Source of the DNA: Paraliobacillus ryukyuensis
GTDB taxonomy: Bacteria > Bacillota > Bacilli > Bacillales > Amphibacillaceae
Length of the DNA: 64,000 nt
NCBI RefSeq assembly: GCF_003315295.1
Contig: NZ_QNRI01000001.1
Location: 248,001 to 312,000 of the forward strand
Direction of reading: 5' to 3'
Both the position numbers and the translations under genes were made by a program. A model generated the notes under the pieces. The model did no database searches and had not been told where the DNA came from. It saw only the letters and a list, made by a program, of their open reading frames with translations. Positions 1 through 10,183 of the stretch are shown in pieces (position 1 is the first letter of the stretch; each line of letters starts with the position of its first letter).

Positions 1-1
1 A

Positions 2-337
2 TGGGCGGTGGTGATGAATCTCCTTACATTAATCATGGATGGAGATATTTCGTGGCAAGGCTATATGTTAATCGCCTCCCATGGAGCAATGGCAATCCAA
101 GGATTGCTTTATGTACCTTTCTATCGTTTTAAACGAAGGCATCTTGTCGTAGCTGCAATCTGGACGTTACACAATGATGTCATTGATTATGTTTTTGATA
201 TGATGCCTCAATACAGGTCACTCAACATCTATATGAATGAAATAGGTTATTTTACTTTCTGGTTAAGTATTTGTTCATTAGGAATAGCATATTATTTTGT
301 TATTAAAAAAAATGCTTCTATTACATATTTTAATTAG
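2..337 (+). CDS. ypjA: YpjA family membrane protein (DUF1405), C-terminal part
   Basis: The reading frame is open from the left edge of the window and ends at a TAG, so only about the last 110 residues are visible and the true start lies outside. The visible part has hydrophobic stretches typical of a multi-pass membrane protein, including SHGAMAIQGLLYVPF and a WTLHNDVIDYV segment characteristic of the YpjA/DUF1405 family. It sits just upstream of ypjB, as in Bacillus subtilis, which supports the name. The family's biochemical role is unknown. Confidence is good for the family and nil for function. Confidence 0.75.
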   Translation, partial: WAVVMNLLTLIMDGDISWQGYMLIASHGAMAIQGLLYVPFYRFKRRHLVVAAIWTLHNDVIDYVFDMMPQYRSLNIYMNEIGYFTFWLSICSLGIAYYFVIKKNASITYFN

Positions 338-405
338 TTCGTAGTTATAAGCTCGTCCACTTTCTCATACATTTAGTAAAGAAATGATAAGAGAAGGGGA
401 TCTCT

Positions 406-1164
406 ATGAAAAAAATGATGACAAAGTATATGACAAGTTTCATTTTCGTTCTTAGCATTATATTCATCGTACTTGGATCAAAACAGATACTAATGACGCA
501 GGAAAAGGAGAGCTCTTCCGTTTCTTATACCTATGAACGTTATGTAACAGAGCAGCAGTATAGTCTAGCAGAACAGTGGTTATCAACATATACTGAAGAA
601 ATTGACAGCATGATGTATACGGAAAATCAACAGGTACAAGCTATTATAAACGAATTAATATCACATAATTTAGATACTGTAATGCGTGATGATGTTCCTG
701 CTTCCTATAAAGTGAATGCGGCTAGATCACTTGTTATTGCCTTGGATGCAATCAAACAACATGATGATCCTCTATGGATGAAAAGTAAACAAGCGTTAGA
801 CAAATCATTGCAATCAGTTATTGAAACAGGTAATTATTCTAGTGAACGTTTAGAGGATATACTAACACATTGGCAAATGCTTCAACCTGCACTTCAAATT
901 GTACTAAGCGAAGAAGATTTCAGTGCTCTAAATGAGGGCTTCTCGCAACTTAATGTAGAATCAGTTAATGCTGTCCAAAATACAAAAGCAGTATTTAAAC
1001 AATCGCAACTAATTGATGTGCAAACAACAACGCAAGGAGACCCATTATCATTTTATTGGATTATTTTAATGGTTGGGGGAGCCATTATTGTCACGTTATC
1101 TTATGTTGCTTGGCGAAAATACAAAGCAGAAAAAAAGCGTAAACAAAAACAACCTTTTAATTGA
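406..1164 (+). CDS. ypjB: Sporulation protein YpjB
   Basis: A 252-residue protein with an N-terminal hydrophobic signal/anchor (about residues 8-27), a helical extracellular domain and a second membrane segment near residues 217-236, followed by a strongly basic tail (AEKKRKQKQ). This layout and the position after ypjA match the spore-associated YpjB family of Bacillaceae. The ATG follows a GAGAAGGGG ribosome site. A role in sporulation is known only from the family's regulation; the molecular function is unknown. Confidence 0.75.
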   Translation: MKKMMTKYMTSFIFVLSIIFIVLGSKQILMTQEKESSSVSYTYERYVTEQQYSLAEQWLSTYTEEIDSMMYTENQQVQAIINELISHNLDTVMRDDVPASYKVNAARSLVIALDAIKQHDDPLWMKSKQALDKSLQSVIETGNYSSERLEDILTHWQMLQPALQIVLSEEDFSALNEGFSQLNVESVNAVQNTKAVFKQSQLIDVQTTTQGDPLSFYWIILMVGGAIIVTLSYVAWRKYKAEKKRKQKQPFN

Positions 1165-1231
1165 CTAAATGATGTTTTTTGACTAAAATTGTCTTTAAAT
1201 AGAGAAAGTATATACTGATGGAGGTATGAAG

Positions 1232-1909
1232 ATGGGAATAGGTACTTACCTTATTTATCTTGCGCTGTTAATGATTATTCCACTTTGGGCGCAATCAAAA
1301 GTGAAAAGTACGTATAAGAAGTATGCGAAAGTAGCAACGTCATCCTATATGACTGGTGCTCAAGTAGCAAGAAAAATCTTAGATGATAATGGTTTATACA
1401 ACGTTACAATAGAAGAAACACGGGGTATGCTGTCTGACCACTATGATCCACGTAAAAAAGTTGTTCGACTTTCTAGCGATAACTATCATGGTCATTCCAT
1501 GGCAGCCTCAGCGATTGCAGCACACGAAGTTGGGCACGCAATTCAAGATGCCCAAGCCTATGCATTTTTACGATTTCGTTCCTCACTATTTCCGTTGGCA
1601 AATTTAGGGGATAAACTTGGTTTTATCTTAATTATTGCTGGTATATTCCTTACGCCTATGCTGAGTATAATTGGTGTCGTATTCATGGGATTTGCGGTAT
1701 TGTTCCAATTAGTAACATTACCAGTTGAATTTGATGCTTCTAACCGAGCGATGGGGCAGTTAGTATCTTCTGGCGTGATCCGCAATAATGAAGAACGTGA
1801 CACGAAAAAAGTACTTAATGCTGCAGCACTAACTTATGTAGCAGCTGCACTTGTAGCTGTAGCTGAATTAATCCGTTTTATTTTAATGTTTGTTATCTCA
1901 GAAGATTAA
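1232..1909 (+). CDS. YugP-type zinc-dependent membrane metalloprotease
   Basis: Neutral zinc metallopeptidase of the YugP family. The HEVGHAIQ motif supplies the HExxH zinc ligands and catalytic Glu. It lies between an N-terminal membrane helix (IYLALLMIIPLWAQ) and two long hydrophobic segments in the middle, and another helix follows at the C-terminus. An ATG six bases upstream (1226) directly abuts the GGAGG at 1220-1224. The ATG at 1232 has a normal 7-base spacing and was chosen. In B. subtilis the homologue is elsewhere, so its place between ypjB and ypjC is a local arrangement. The substrate is unknown. Confidence 0.8.
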   Translation: MGIGTYLIYLALLMIIPLWAQSKVKSTYKKYAKVATSSYMTGAQVARKILDDNGLYNVTIEETRGMLSDHYDPRKKVVRLSSDNYHGHSMAASAIAAHEVGHAIQDAQAYAFLRFRSSLFPLANLGDKLGFILIIAGIFLTPMLSIIGVVFMGFAVLFQLVTLPVEFDASNRAMGQLVSSGVIRNNEERDTKKVLNAAALTYVAAALVAVAELIRFILMFVISED

Positions 1910-1921
1910 TTTTAACAAAGT

Positions 1922-1955
1922 AAAAGAACTGATACTAATGTATCAGTTCTTTTTT
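1922..1955. terminator. Bidirectional intrinsic terminator
   Basis: A 14-bp stem (AAAAGAACTGATAC, loop TAAT, GTATCAGTTCTTTT) is flanked by A and T runs. It lies between the convergent YugP-like gene and ypjC, so it can serve both. Confidence 0.8.
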
Positions 1956-2829
1956 AATCTGGATAAGGTTTTTTATTCTCATCTAAAGTAAATCCTTCTC
2001 CCACAACGTCATGTACAGATGTTACCGCAACAAAAGCGTGTGGATCAATTTCATTGATAATCGATTTTAGACGAACGATTTCATTACGACCAACTACACA
2101 ATAAAGAACTTCTTTATTCTCTCCAGAAAAACGACCTTTACCTTGCAACACGGTAACTCCTCGATCCATTTCTTTCAATATTTTATCTGAAATCTCATGA
2201 CTAAAATTAGAAATAATTGTTGTTCCGCGTGCGGAATAGGCACCTTCTTGAATAAAATCAATTACCCTTGCACCAATATACACTGCCACTAATGTGTACA
2301 TGCCTTCTCGTAACTCTAAATACGTGATAATGGAACCAGCGATAACAATCGCATCGAACAAAAACATTGTTCTGCCCATACTCCATCCGGCATATTTAAA
2401 AACAATACGGGCAATAATATCTACACCACCAGTGGTTCCACCGTACCTAAAAATGATTCCTAATCCAACCCCAATGGAAACCCCTGCAAACAAAGCAACT
2501 AATGTCATGTCAGCTTCTAAATGAAGTTGAAATGGTTTGATTTGAAATATGTATAAAAAGATAGAAACAGCCACTGTACCGATAATCGTATATACAAACG
2601 TATTTCTTCCTAAAAATCGCCATCCTAAAATAAATGTAGGGATATTTAATACGATATTCATCACTGCGGGATCCCAACCAAATAGGAAATAAAGTAACAA
2701 ATTGATCCCTGTAAATCCACCTTCACCAAGATTATTCTGCATATTAAAATGAACAATCCCAAAAGCAAATATAGCAGATCCAATTAATATAAAGAAAATA
2801 TTTTTAAATTTAAGACCAAACAAATTCAT
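1954..2829 (-). CDS. ypjC: YitT family membrane protein (YpjC)
   Basis: Five to six hydrophobic segments followed by a soluble C-terminal DUF2179 domain (about residues 205-285, including RGVTVLQGKGRFSG and the conserved EVLYCVVGRNE). This is the YitT/YpjC architecture of about 290 residues. The frame extends further upstream, but the ATG at 2829 has a strong AGGAGGA site at good spacing and begins the conserved membrane part, so the 33 extra residues were dropped. The gene faces its neighbours convergently on the left and divergently on the right. Transport or regulatory function is unproven for the family. Confidence 0.8.
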   Translation of the reverse strand: MNLFGLKFKNIFFILIGSAIFAFGIVHFNMQNNLGEGGFTGINLLLYFLFGWDPAVMNIVLNIPTFILGWRFLGRNTFVYTIIGTVAVSIFLYIFQIKPFQLHLEADMTLVALFAGVSIGVGLGIIFRYGGTTGGVDIIARIVFKYAGWSMGRTMFLFDAIVIAGSIITYLELREGMYTLVAVYIGARVIDFIQEGAYSARGTTIISNFSHEISDKILKEMDRGVTVLQGKGRFSGENKEVLYCVVGRNEIVRLKSIINEIDPHAFVAVTSVHDVVGEGFTLDENKKPYPD

Positions 2830-3000
2830 AAATGTTCTCCTCCTAACATACAAAACACCTTTACTATTATAGTCAAACAGAAACAAAGAAACAATACAGA
2901 TTGATGGCAAATTGAATTTATTTGTCAAAAAGCGTTGTTTTCGCTAACATATAGGGTACAGTGAACATATGAATTTTTATCGATAAAAGGGGTTATGTAT

Positions 3001-3360
3001 ATGATTGTCGAAAATAATAATAATGATGTGAGACAGATGCAACAAAGAGTGGACAATTACATATCTCAATTTAAGGAAGGATATTTTAGCCCGCTTAGTA
3101 TGCTTGCACGTTTTACCGAAGAAATTGGAGAGTTAGCCAGAGAAATAAATCATACATATGGGGAAAAACCAAAAAAGAAGACAGAAGTGACAAATAGCAT
3201 CGAAGCAGAACTTGGTGATTTAATGTTTGTTATGCTTTCATTTGCCAATTCATTAGATATTGATGTAGCCGAAGCATTTGATCACTCGATGACCAAAATT
3301 GAAACAAGAGATAAGAATCGCTGGACAAAAAAAGAGTTGGAGCGTGAAGAAAATGAGTAA
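3001..3360 (+). CDS. ypjD: MazG-like nucleotide pyrophosphohydrolase (YpjD)
   Basis: Short all-helical nucleotide pyrophosphohydrolase. The [10 protein letters not shown] and [10 protein letters not shown] segments carry the Glu/Asp residues that bind magnesium and hydrolyse NTPs to NMP and pyrophosphate. The likely role is removal of non-canonical nucleotides. An ATG at 2995 is only 2 bases from the AGGGG site, and the ATG at 3001 (8 bases) was preferred. The last 8 bases overlap the dapB start, so translation is probably coupled. Confidence 0.85.
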   Translation: MIVENNNNDVRQMQQRVDNYISQFKEGYFSPLSMLARFTEEIGELAREINHTYGEKPKKKTEVTNSIEAELGDLMFVMLSFANSLDIDVAEAFDHSMTKIETRDKNRWTKKELEREENE

Positions 3361-4153
3361 TATTAAAGTAGTTGTAGCGGGACCAAGAGGAAGAATGGGA
3401 AGCGAAGCATTACGTATGATTGAAAAACATGATGACTTGAATTTAGTGGCATGTTTAGATATGAAACATGAGGGAGAACGAATAAAAGATATACCTGGAC
3501 TTCCTGCATTTGATGCCAAAATTTTCACTGACATCGATCAGTGTTTTCAAGCAGTTGACGCGGATGTACTAATTGATTTAACTACTCCTGAATATGGCTA
3601 TCTTCATACGAAAACAGCCATACAATATGGCGTACGACCAGTGGTTGGCACCACAGGGTTTACCTCAGAGCAATTAGCAGAATTAACAGATCTTGCAGAA
3701 GAAAAGAGGATAGGCGCTGTTATCGCACCAAATTTCGCAATAGGCGCGGTGTTAATGATGCAATTCTCAAAATGGGCAGCTAAATATTTTCCGGATGTCG
3801 AGATTATTGAAAAACACCATGATCAGAAATTGGATGCGCCATCAGGTACGGCAGTGAAAACAGCTGAATTAATTAAGCAAGAACGTGAAAAGAAACAGCA
3901 GGGCCATCCAAATGAACAAGAAACAATACAGGGTGCACGAGGTGCCAATGTTGATGGAATGCACATCCATAGTGTAAGGCTACCGGGACTTGTGGCCCAT
4001 CAGGAGGTTATTTTCGGTAGCCCAGGCGAAAATCTAACAATTAAACACGATTCATTTCATCGTCAATCCTTTATGTCAGGTATTAAATTTTCCATTGATC
4101 ACGTGATGAAGTTAGATGTACTGGTTTATGGGTTAGAAAACTTGTTAGAATAA
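3353..4153 (+). CDS. dapB: 4-hydroxy-tetrahydrodipicolinate reductase
   Basis: DapB performs the NAD(P)H reduction in the diaminopimelate/lysine pathway, which feeds peptidoglycan and spore dipicolinate. The N-terminal dinucleotide fold shows AGPRGRMG. The catalytic/substrate region is [18 protein letters not shown]. The 266-residue length is standard. The start overlaps the ypjD stop. The frame is open further upstream, but the homologous N-terminus [10 protein letters not shown] fixes the ATG at 3353. It is the first step of a long co-directional run through panD. Confidence 0.95.
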   Translation: MSNIKVVVAGPRGRMGSEALRMIEKHDDLNLVACLDMKHEGERIKDIPGLPAFDAKIFTDIDQCFQAVDADVLIDLTTPEYGYLHTKTAIQYGVRPVVGTTGFTSEQLAELTDLAEEKRIGAVIAPNFAIGAVLMMQFSKWAAKYFPDVEIIEKHHDQKLDAPSGTAVKTAELIKQEREKKQQGHPNEQETIQGARGANVDGMHIHSVRLPGLVAHQEVIFGSPGENLTIKHDSFHRQSFMSGIKFSIDHVMKLDVLVYGLENLLE

Positions 4154-4191
4154 AATCACGAATAAAAAACTAAAAAGGTGTGAGGTTTAAC

Positions 4192-4605
4192 ATGAATATT
4201 TCTTTAGTAGCACACGACAAAAAGAAAGAAATGATTATTGATTTTGCATTATCGTATAAACATATTTTATCGAAACATAACTTATTTGCTACTGGTACCA
4301 CCGGAAAGATGATTAGTGAAGCAACTGGATTAAAAATTCATCGCTTCCAATCTGGCCCGATGGGGGGCGATCAACAAATTGGTGCAAAAATTGCAGAAAA
4401 CAATATGGACTTAATTATTTTTTTTAGAGATCCATTAACGGCGCAACCACATGAGCCTGATATTAGTGCATTAATGCGCTTATGCGATGTGCATCAGATA
4501 CCATTAGTAACTAATTTGGGTGGAGCTGAAATAGTTATTCGAGCGCTAGAAGCGGGCTTTTTTGAATGGAGAAACTTAATCAACAAGAAAAATAATGAAG
4601 GATGA
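4192..4605 (+). CDS. mgsA: Methylglyoxal synthase
   Basis: Converts dihydroxyacetone phosphate to methylglyoxal and phosphate, a bypass of lower glycolysis. The 137-residue protein begins [11 protein letters not shown]. It shows the phosphate-binding TGTTGKMI, the catalytic [10 protein letters not shown] with its Asp, and [17 protein letters not shown] 4192 was chosen over an in-frame GTG at 4180, because the homologous N-terminus and the ribosome site fit better. It lies between dapB and bshA, as in Bacillus except that bshB1 is missing between them. Confidence 0.95.
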   Translation: MNISLVAHDKKKEMIIDFALSYKHILSKHNLFATGTTGKMISEATGLKIHRFQSGPMGGDQQIGAKIAENNMDLIIFFRDPLTAQPHEPDISALMRLCDVHQIPLVTNLGGAEIVIRALEAGFFEWRNLINKKNNEG

Positions 4606-4611
4606 GTAAAA

Positions 4612-5730
4612 ATGAAAAAAATTGGCATCACTTGCTATCCTTCTGTAGGTGGTTCTGGGATTGTTGCCACAGAATTAGGAAAATTTCTGGCAAAGCAAGG
4701 ACATGAGATACACTTTATTACCTCTAGTGTGCCATTTCGTTTGAATAATTTCTTTTCGAACATTTATTTTCATGAAGTTGAAGTGAATCATTATCCTGTA
4801 TTTCAATATGCACCTTATGACTTAGCATTAGCGAATAAGATGGCAGAAGTTATTGATACAGAAGAACTTGATATTTTACATGTTCATTATGCGATGCCGC
4901 ATGCCATTTGTGCGATACTAGCTAAGCAAATGGCGACTAAAGACGTCAAAATTGTAACGACATTACACGGAACAGATATCACAGTACTAGGCATTGATAA
5001 AAGTTTGAAAAAGATGATTAAATATGGCATTGAACAATCAGATGCGGTTACAGCTGTTTCAAACAGTTTAGTTAAGCAAACAAAAGAAATGTTAGCTGTT
5101 GAAAAAGAAATGAAAGTTGTCTATAATTTTGTCGATACATCAGAATACTATTACCAACCAAGCGAAGCATTAAAGAAAGAATACAACATTCAGTCAAATG
5201 AGAAAGTCATTGTACATATTTCAAATTTTCGTAAGGTTAAACGAATCCAAGATGTCATCTATGCTTTTAGGAAAATAAACGAAAAGATCCCAGCAAAACT
5301 ATTATTAATTGGTGATGGTCCGGAATATAGTGAAATGCATCAGCTTGTCCATACGCTTCACCTAGAAGATCATGTTTTATTTTTAGGAAAACAAAGCAAT
5401 ATTGCAGCATTATTCTCAATTGCTGATTTGAAACTATTACCTTCCGAAAAAGAGAGCTTTGGTCTCGTTTTAATTGAAGCAATGGCTTGTGGTGTGCCAT
5501 GTATTGGAACAAATGTGGGCGGTATACCGGAAGTAATCGAACATAATAACAATGGCTTTATTGTTGAATTAGGAGATGTAGAGGATATGGCTGCAAAAGC
5601 TATTTCTTTACTTGGTGATGACAAACGATGGCAAGCGTTCTCTAAACAAGCAATAACCCACGTAGAAAATCACTTCCATGCAGAACATATTGTAGAAGCT
5701 TATCAACAGATTTACGATGAACTTCTATAG
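4612..5730 (+). CDS. bshA: N-acetyl-alpha-D-glucosaminyl L-malate synthase BshA
   Basis: GT4-family glycosyltransferase that joins UDP-GlcNAc to L-malate, the first step of bacillithiol synthesis. Two Rossmann-like domains are visible. The N-terminal [19 protein letters not shown] and HVHYAMPHA and the HGTDITVLG segment are hallmarks of BshA. The C-terminal nucleotide-sugar site is [18 protein letters not shown]. Six bases separate it from mgsA. The deacetylase gene bshB1, usually just upstream, is not present. Confidence 0.93.
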   Translation: MKKIGITCYPSVGGSGIVATELGKFLAKQGHEIHFITSSVPFRLNNFFSNIYFHEVEVNHYPVFQYAPYDLALANKMAEVIDTEELDILHVHYAMPHAICAILAKQMATKDVKIVTTLHGTDITVLGIDKSLKKMIKYGIEQSDAVTAVSNSLVKQTKEMLAVEKEMKVVYNFVDTSEYYYQPSEALKKEYNIQSNEKVIVHISNFRKVKRIQDVIYAFRKINEKIPAKLLLIGDGPEYSEMHQLVHTLHLEDHVLFLGKQSNIAALFSIADLKLLPSEKESFGLVLIEAMACGVPCIGTNVGGIPEVIEHNNNGFIVELGDVEDMAAKAISLLGDDKRWQAFSKQAITHVENHFHAEHIVEAYQQIYDELL

Positions 5731-5739
5731 GAGGAAAAA

Positions 5740-6945
5740 ATGATGCTAGCTAAACATTTTAAAGAAGCCTTGCCAATTATTGAAACAATTGAAGCTAATG
5801 GTTATCAGGCTTTTTTTGTTGGTGGAGCAGTTCGTGATTTTATTTTAGGTCTTTCCATTAGCGATATTGATATTGCAACTTCAGCTACACCAGAGGTTAT
5901 GCAGCGAATTTTTGATAAAGTCATTCCGGTAGGCATTGAACATGGTACAGTGATCGTCCGTCATGCACATCAATCGTATGAGGTGACGACATTTCGTTCA
6001 GATGGAAATTATTCTGATCATCGTCATCCAGATCAAGTCACTTTTATCTCTGACTTGAAAGAAGACTTAAGTAGAAGAGATTTCACGATGAATGCGATAG
6101 CAATGGATCGATTTGGTGTTCTTCATGATCCATTTAACGGACAAAACGATATTAAAAATAAACAAATTCAAACTGTAGGAAATCCTGCTGCGCGTTTTTT
6201 AGAGGATCCATTACGTATGATGCGAGCACTTCGATTTGTTAGTCAACTGGATTTTTCAATAGAAAATACTACATACCAAGCGATTCATCATCAAATTCCT
6301 TTAATTGAGACATTAGCAGTAGAACGATTAGCAATAGAATTAGAAAAAATGTTTGCAGGTTCCCAATATATGCAGGCACTTGCACTTAGTACACAAGTTG
6401 ATTTGTGGCGTCATTTGCCAGTTTTTCAAGACCTTCCTTCTATAGGTCATGTGGTTAAAAAGATGTCTTGTCCGTTACACCATTTATTCGAGTTATCTGC
6501 ATTTATCAGTTGTACGTATCAAGACATAACGATCAAAGAAATGGCGAAAAAGTGGAAACTGTCGAATCACTCTCTTAATAAAGCAAAAGTATTAATTGAT
6601 TTAGCGAGATTATTTAATCAACAAGGTTTAACAACTTGGCTTGTATATCAGTTACCTAGTGATCTTTACAAATCATTTGTTCGTCTTATTCGTAATCTAA
6701 CTAACCAAGAGATTACGGTTGACCAATTGTCTGTGTTAGCTAATCAGTTACCACTTAAAAGCCGGAAAGAAATGCAAGTCAATGGGGAAGACATAGTTGC
6801 TATGTATCCTAATCGGTCGAAAGGAGCATGGTTAGGTACCTATCTCAACGAAGTCGAATATGCCATTGTTCAACGAGATGTAGAAAATGATTATCAACAG
6901 ATAAAGGAGTGGTTAACAAAATGGCATCCACCAGAGATCGAATAA
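5740..6945 (+). CDS. cca: CCA tRNA nucleotidyltransferase
   Basis: Class II CCA-adding enzyme that completes tRNA 3' ends. Near the N-terminus are the nucleotidyltransferase motif GGAVRDFILG and the metal-binding DIDIA. RRDFTMNAIAMD (motif B) and EDPLRMMRALRF follow, then the helical C-terminal body domains. The length of 401 residues is normal. A GGAGG site sits 5 bases before the ATG. The 3' end overlaps birA by 25 bases, as in the Bacillus cca-birA pair. Confidence 0.95.
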   Translation: MMLAKHFKEALPIIETIEANGYQAFFVGGAVRDFILGLSISDIDIATSATPEVMQRIFDKVIPVGIEHGTVIVRHAHQSYEVTTFRSDGNYSDHRHPDQVTFISDLKEDLSRRDFTMNAIAMDRFGVLHDPFNGQNDIKNKQIQTVGNPAARFLEDPLRMMRALRFVSQLDFSIENTTYQAIHHQIPLIETLAVERLAIELEKMFAGSQYMQALALSTQVDLWRHLPVFQDLPSIGHVVKKMSCPLHHLFELSAFISCTYQDITIKEMAKKWKLSNHSLNKAKVLIDLARLFNQQGLTTWLVYQLPSDLYKSFVRLIRNLTNQEITVDQLSVLANQLPLKSRKEMQVNGEDIVAMYPNRSKGAWLGTYLNEVEYAIVQRDVENDYQQIKEWLTKWHPPEIE

Positions 6946-7895
6946 TCGCTTTGTTTGTTGCCAATGAAGACACTTATTTATCAGGTCAAGCAATTTCGGA
7001 ACAATTAAACATCTCCCGCACTGCTGTTTGGAAACAAATAAACATTTTAAAAAAAGATGGTTACCAAGTTGATGCAATCCCTAATAAAGGTTATCGTATT
7101 ATTTCAACCCCAGATAAATTAAGTGAGAATACGTTACAATGGGGTTTAGATACAAAATGGTTAGGTAAAACGATTCACCACTACCCAACAATTGATTCCA
7201 CACAAACGAAAGCAAATGCGTTAGCTTATGAAGGCGCACCACATGGAACAATTGTCGTAGCTGATAAACAAGAAGCGGGAAGAGGGAGGATGAATCGCCA
7301 GTGGTTTTCTGATAATAATCAGGGGATATGGTTAAGTATCATTCTTAGGCCATCCGTGCTACCTTTTCAAGCACCTCAATTCACTCTATTAGTTGGAACA
7401 ATACTAGCTGAAGTTTTGACAAAAGAAACTGACGTAGCTGTAAAAATAAAATGGCCAAATGATTTATTTATCGGTAATTATAAAGTTGCTGGTATATTAA
7501 CGGAAATGCAAGCAGAACAAGACACTGTCCACCATCTTGTTGTGGGTATTGGAATAAATGTCAACCAAACTAGAACACGCTTTGATACATCGATTCAAAC
7601 AAAAGCAACCTCATTACGAGAAGCTACTGGAACAATTTACTCGAGAATTATTTTAATTCAACAAATCCTCCGTTCATTTGAGGCAGAATATGAGAACTTT
7701 ATTAAACAAGGATTTAATCCGATAAAAACGAAGTGGGAACAGCGAGCTTATAAATTAAATGAATGGGTGACATATTATACAAACAACCAGAAAGCAGAAG
7801 GGAAGATTAAAGGCATTCAAGAAGATGGTGCTTTGCTTGTAGAACGAATAGATAAACAAATCACCGCACTATATTCTGCTGAAATTGATTGGTAA
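6921..7895 (+). CDS. birA: Biotin-protein ligase / biotin operon repressor BirA
   Basis: Bifunctional protein. The N-terminal winged helix (residues about 1-60, with [20 protein letters not shown]) binds biotin operators, and the central ligase domain makes biotinyl-AMP and biotinylates carboxylases. Visible ligase motifs are [11 protein letters not shown] and KWPNDLF. A small C-terminal SH3-like domain follows. The ATG at 6921 was chosen. An in-frame GTG at 6909 overlaps the AAAGGAG ribosome site itself. The start lies inside the end of cca. Confidence 0.93.
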   Translation: MASTRDRIIALFVANEDTYLSGQAISEQLNISRTAVWKQINILKKDGYQVDAIPNKGYRIISTPDKLSENTLQWGLDTKWLGKTIHHYPTIDSTQTKANALAYEGAPHGTIVVADKQEAGRGRMNRQWFSDNNQGIWLSIILRPSVLPFQAPQFTLLVGTILAEVLTKETDVAVKIKWPNDLFIGNYKVAGILTEMQAEQDTVHHLVVGIGINVNQTRTRFDTSIQTKATSLREATGTIYSRIILIQQILRSFEAEYENFIKQGFNPIKTKWEQRAYKLNEWVTYYTNNQKAEGKIKGIQEDGALLVERIDKQITALYSAEIDW

Positions 7896-7908
7896 AAGGG
7901 GAAGAAAG

Positions 7909-8748
7909 ATGAAAAACAAAATTACATTACAACAAATGAAAGAAACAGATGATAAAATTACGATGATTACGGCTTATGATTATCCTACGGCTAAATTAGC
8001 TGAGCAAGCAGGGATTGATATGATTTTAGTTGGGGATTCCTTAGGAATGGTCGTATTAGGATATGATTCAACCATTCAAGTTACGGTTGAAGACATGATT
8101 CATCATGGAAAAGCAGTAACTCGTGGTGCATCAGATACATTTGTCGTGGTTGATCTGCCATTTATGTCCTACCACATATCATTAGAGGATTCGATGCGAA
8201 ATGCAAAAGAAATTTTCCAACAGACTAATGCGCAAGCGATTAAAATAGAAGGGGCATCTCCAGAGATATTACAATTCATCACCAAATTAACGGATGCAGG
8301 TATACCTGTAGTAGCCCATATTGGTTTAACGCCGCAATCAGTAAATGTTTTAGGTGGTTTTCGTGTGCAAGGAAAAGATCAGGCAAGTATTGATAAACTA
8401 ATCAAAGATGCCAAAGCACTGGAAGCAAGTGGAGCGATCGGTATTGTACTTGAGTGTATTCCAAAAGAAGTTGCACAGCTGATTACGAGTCAATTAACCA
8501 TCCCAACCATTGGTATTGGTGCAGGAATCAATTGTGACGGTCAAGTTATTGTTTCTCATGATATCTTAAAATATGGAGTAGATCGTTTACCGAAATTTGT
8601 TCGCTCTTATCAAAACTTTAATGAAGTCATCCCACAAGCAATTGGCCAGTATATTTCAGAAGTAAAACAGGGTACTTTTCCTAATGCGTCCGAAAGTTAT
8701 TTTTTATCTCCTGAATTGAGAACTGCTTTGAATTTGGAGGATGCCTAA
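7909..8748 (+). CDS. panB: 3-methyl-2-oxobutanoate hydroxymethyltransferase
   Basis: First committed enzyme of pantothenate synthesis. It transfers a hydroxymethyl group from methylene-THF to alpha-ketoisovalerate. The TIM-barrel protein shows [18 protein letters not shown], the metal-binding VGDSLGMV and the conserved LECIPKEVA and [11 protein letters not shown] segments. The start at 7909 follows AAAAGGGGAAG and matches the family N-terminus. panB, panC and panD form a tight operon, and the panB stop and panC start share one base (TAATG). Confidence 0.95.
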   Translation: MKNKITLQQMKETDDKITMITAYDYPTAKLAEQAGIDMILVGDSLGMVVLGYDSTIQVTVEDMIHHGKAVTRGASDTFVVVDLPFMSYHISLEDSMRNAKEIFQQTNAQAIKIEGASPEILQFITKLTDAGIPVVAHIGLTPQSVNVLGGFRVQGKDQASIDKLIKDAKALEASGAIGIVLECIPKEVAQLITSQLTIPTIGIGAGINCDGQVIVSHDILKYGVDRLPKFVRSYQNFNEVIPQAIGQYISEVKQGTFPNASESYFLSPELRTALNLEDA

Positions 8749-9620
8749 TGCAAGTAATTACAACGGTTCAGAAAATGCAAGAAATTGCGCAAACGTTAAA
8801 ACAAAGCAAAGAAAAAGTTGGTTTTGTGCCTACTATGGGCTATCTCCATGAAGGGCACACCACTTTAATGGATGAAGCACGTACAAACAATGACGTCGTA
8901 ATTACTAGTATTTTTGTAAACCCACTACAATTTGGGCCAAATGAAGACTTTGATAAATATCCACGTGATGAAGCGCGTGATCAGCAAATAGCTGAGAAAC
9001 ATGGCGTAGATTATTTATTTCTTCCAAACGTAGAAGAAATGTATCCAAGATTATCGGGCATTAGCATGGATGTGACTTCACGCGTTGATGTCTTGTGCGG
9101 AAAATCTAGACCAGGGCATTTCGCTGGTGTTGTAACAGTATTAACTAAGCTGTTTCATCTAACACAACCTGATCATGTATATTTCGGTAGTAAAGATGCA
9201 CAACAAGTTGCCGTGGTTGATCAACTGATTAAAGACTTAAATTTCCCTGTTAGCTTACATGTAGTTCCAACTGTAAGAGAAGAAGATGGGCTTGCTAAAA
9301 GTAGTCGTAATGTCTATTTATCAACACAGGAACGTGCGGAGGCACCTGCACTGTTTCAAAGTCTTTCACTTGCACAACAAAAAATGTTTGACGGCGAAAA
9401 AAATCCTGCTATCATAGTGAATGAAGTGAAAAACTATATTCAATCCCATACTAGTGGAATGATAGATTATGTGGAACTATTAACCTTTCCTACACTGGAA
9501 CTTGTTGCGGAAATCGATCAGGATGTAATTGTTGCCGTTGCTGTGCAATTTGAGAAAGCTAGGCTGATCGATAATGTCATCATTTCAACCGATGGATCGA
9601 TTGATAATGTAGTATTGTAG
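8748..9620 (+). CDS. panC: Pantothenate synthetase
   Basis: Condenses pantoate and beta-alanine with ATP. The adenylate-forming core shows [10 protein letters not shown] (HxGH signature), [13 protein letters not shown], the [16 protein letters not shown] segment and [12 protein letters not shown], which corresponds to the KMSKS-like loop. Length 290 residues, slightly above average. It starts within the panB stop codon, so translation is coupled. Confidence 0.95.
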   Translation: MQVITTVQKMQEIAQTLKQSKEKVGFVPTMGYLHEGHTTLMDEARTNNDVVITSIFVNPLQFGPNEDFDKYPRDEARDQQIAEKHGVDYLFLPNVEEMYPRLSGISMDVTSRVDVLCGKSRPGHFAGVVTVLTKLFHLTQPDHVYFGSKDAQQVAVVDQLIKDLNFPVSLHVVPTVREEDGLAKSSRNVYLSTQERAEAPALFQSLSLAQQKMFDGEKNPAIIVNEVKNYIQSHTSGMIDYVELLTFPTLELVAEIDQDVIVAVAVQFEKARLIDNVIISTDGSIDNVVL

Positions 9621-9631
9621 GGGGTTTTTTT

Positions 9632-10015
9632 ATGTATCGCACGATGATGAGAGCAAAAATCCATCGCGCTCGCGTAACCGAAGCAAATTTAAACTATGTT
9701 GGCAGTATCACGATTGATCAAGACATTATTGATCAAGTGGGTATTTTACCTCACGAAAAGGTGCAAATTGTCAATAACAATAATGGAGCAAGGTTAGAAA
9801 CTTATGTTATACCTGGAGAAAGAGGTAGTAAGGTCGTTTGTCTAAATGGGGCTGCAGCTAGACTGGTTCAGCCTAATGATATTATTATTATTGTTTCTTA
9901 TGCTTCTTTATCTGATGAAGAATTAACCACGTTTAAACCAAAAGTTGCGTTGATGAACGATAACAATGAGGTTGTTGAAGTAATCGATCAGGAACCACCA
10001 TTAGCAACGATGTAA
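9632..10015 (+). CDS. panD: Aspartate 1-decarboxylase
   Basis: Makes beta-alanine for pantothenate. It is a pyruvoyl enzyme that self-cleaves. The cleavage site Gly24-Ser25 is visible in NYVGSITID, so Ser25 should become the pyruvoyl group. The 127-residue length is canonical. It is the last gene of panBCD and is followed by a hairpin. Confidence 0.95.
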   Translation: MYRTMMRAKIHRARVTEANLNYVGSITIDQDIIDQVGILPHEKVQIVNNNNGARLETYVIPGERGSKVVCLNGAAARLVQPNDIIIIVSYASLSDEELTTFKPKVALMNDNNEVVEVIDQEPPLATM

Positions 10016-10017
10016 CG

Positions 10018-10057
10018 GTAAAACTCTTATCAGCTTGTGTTTGATAGGAGTTTTACT
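10018..10057 (+). terminator. Terminator-like hairpin after panD
   Basis: A 15-bp stem pairs GTAAAACTCTTATCA with TGATAGGAGTTTTAC (one G-U pair). Only a weak T-rich tail follows, so termination may be partial. Confidence 0.6.
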
Positions 10058-10183
10058 TATATATAAGTAAGACTATGAAAACTTTTCAGAAAGCTCAGCA
10101 TCTGTTAATCACCAACTCATTTAAAATGGGTTATTACAGATGGTTGGCGCTGTGAGAAATGTCGACAATGAAGGATGAGTAGA

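Noticed and set aside
10075-10155. 26-codon frame (MKTFQKAQHLL...) upstream of dinG
   Set aside because: No ribosome site and no family resemblance. A leader peptide cannot be supported.
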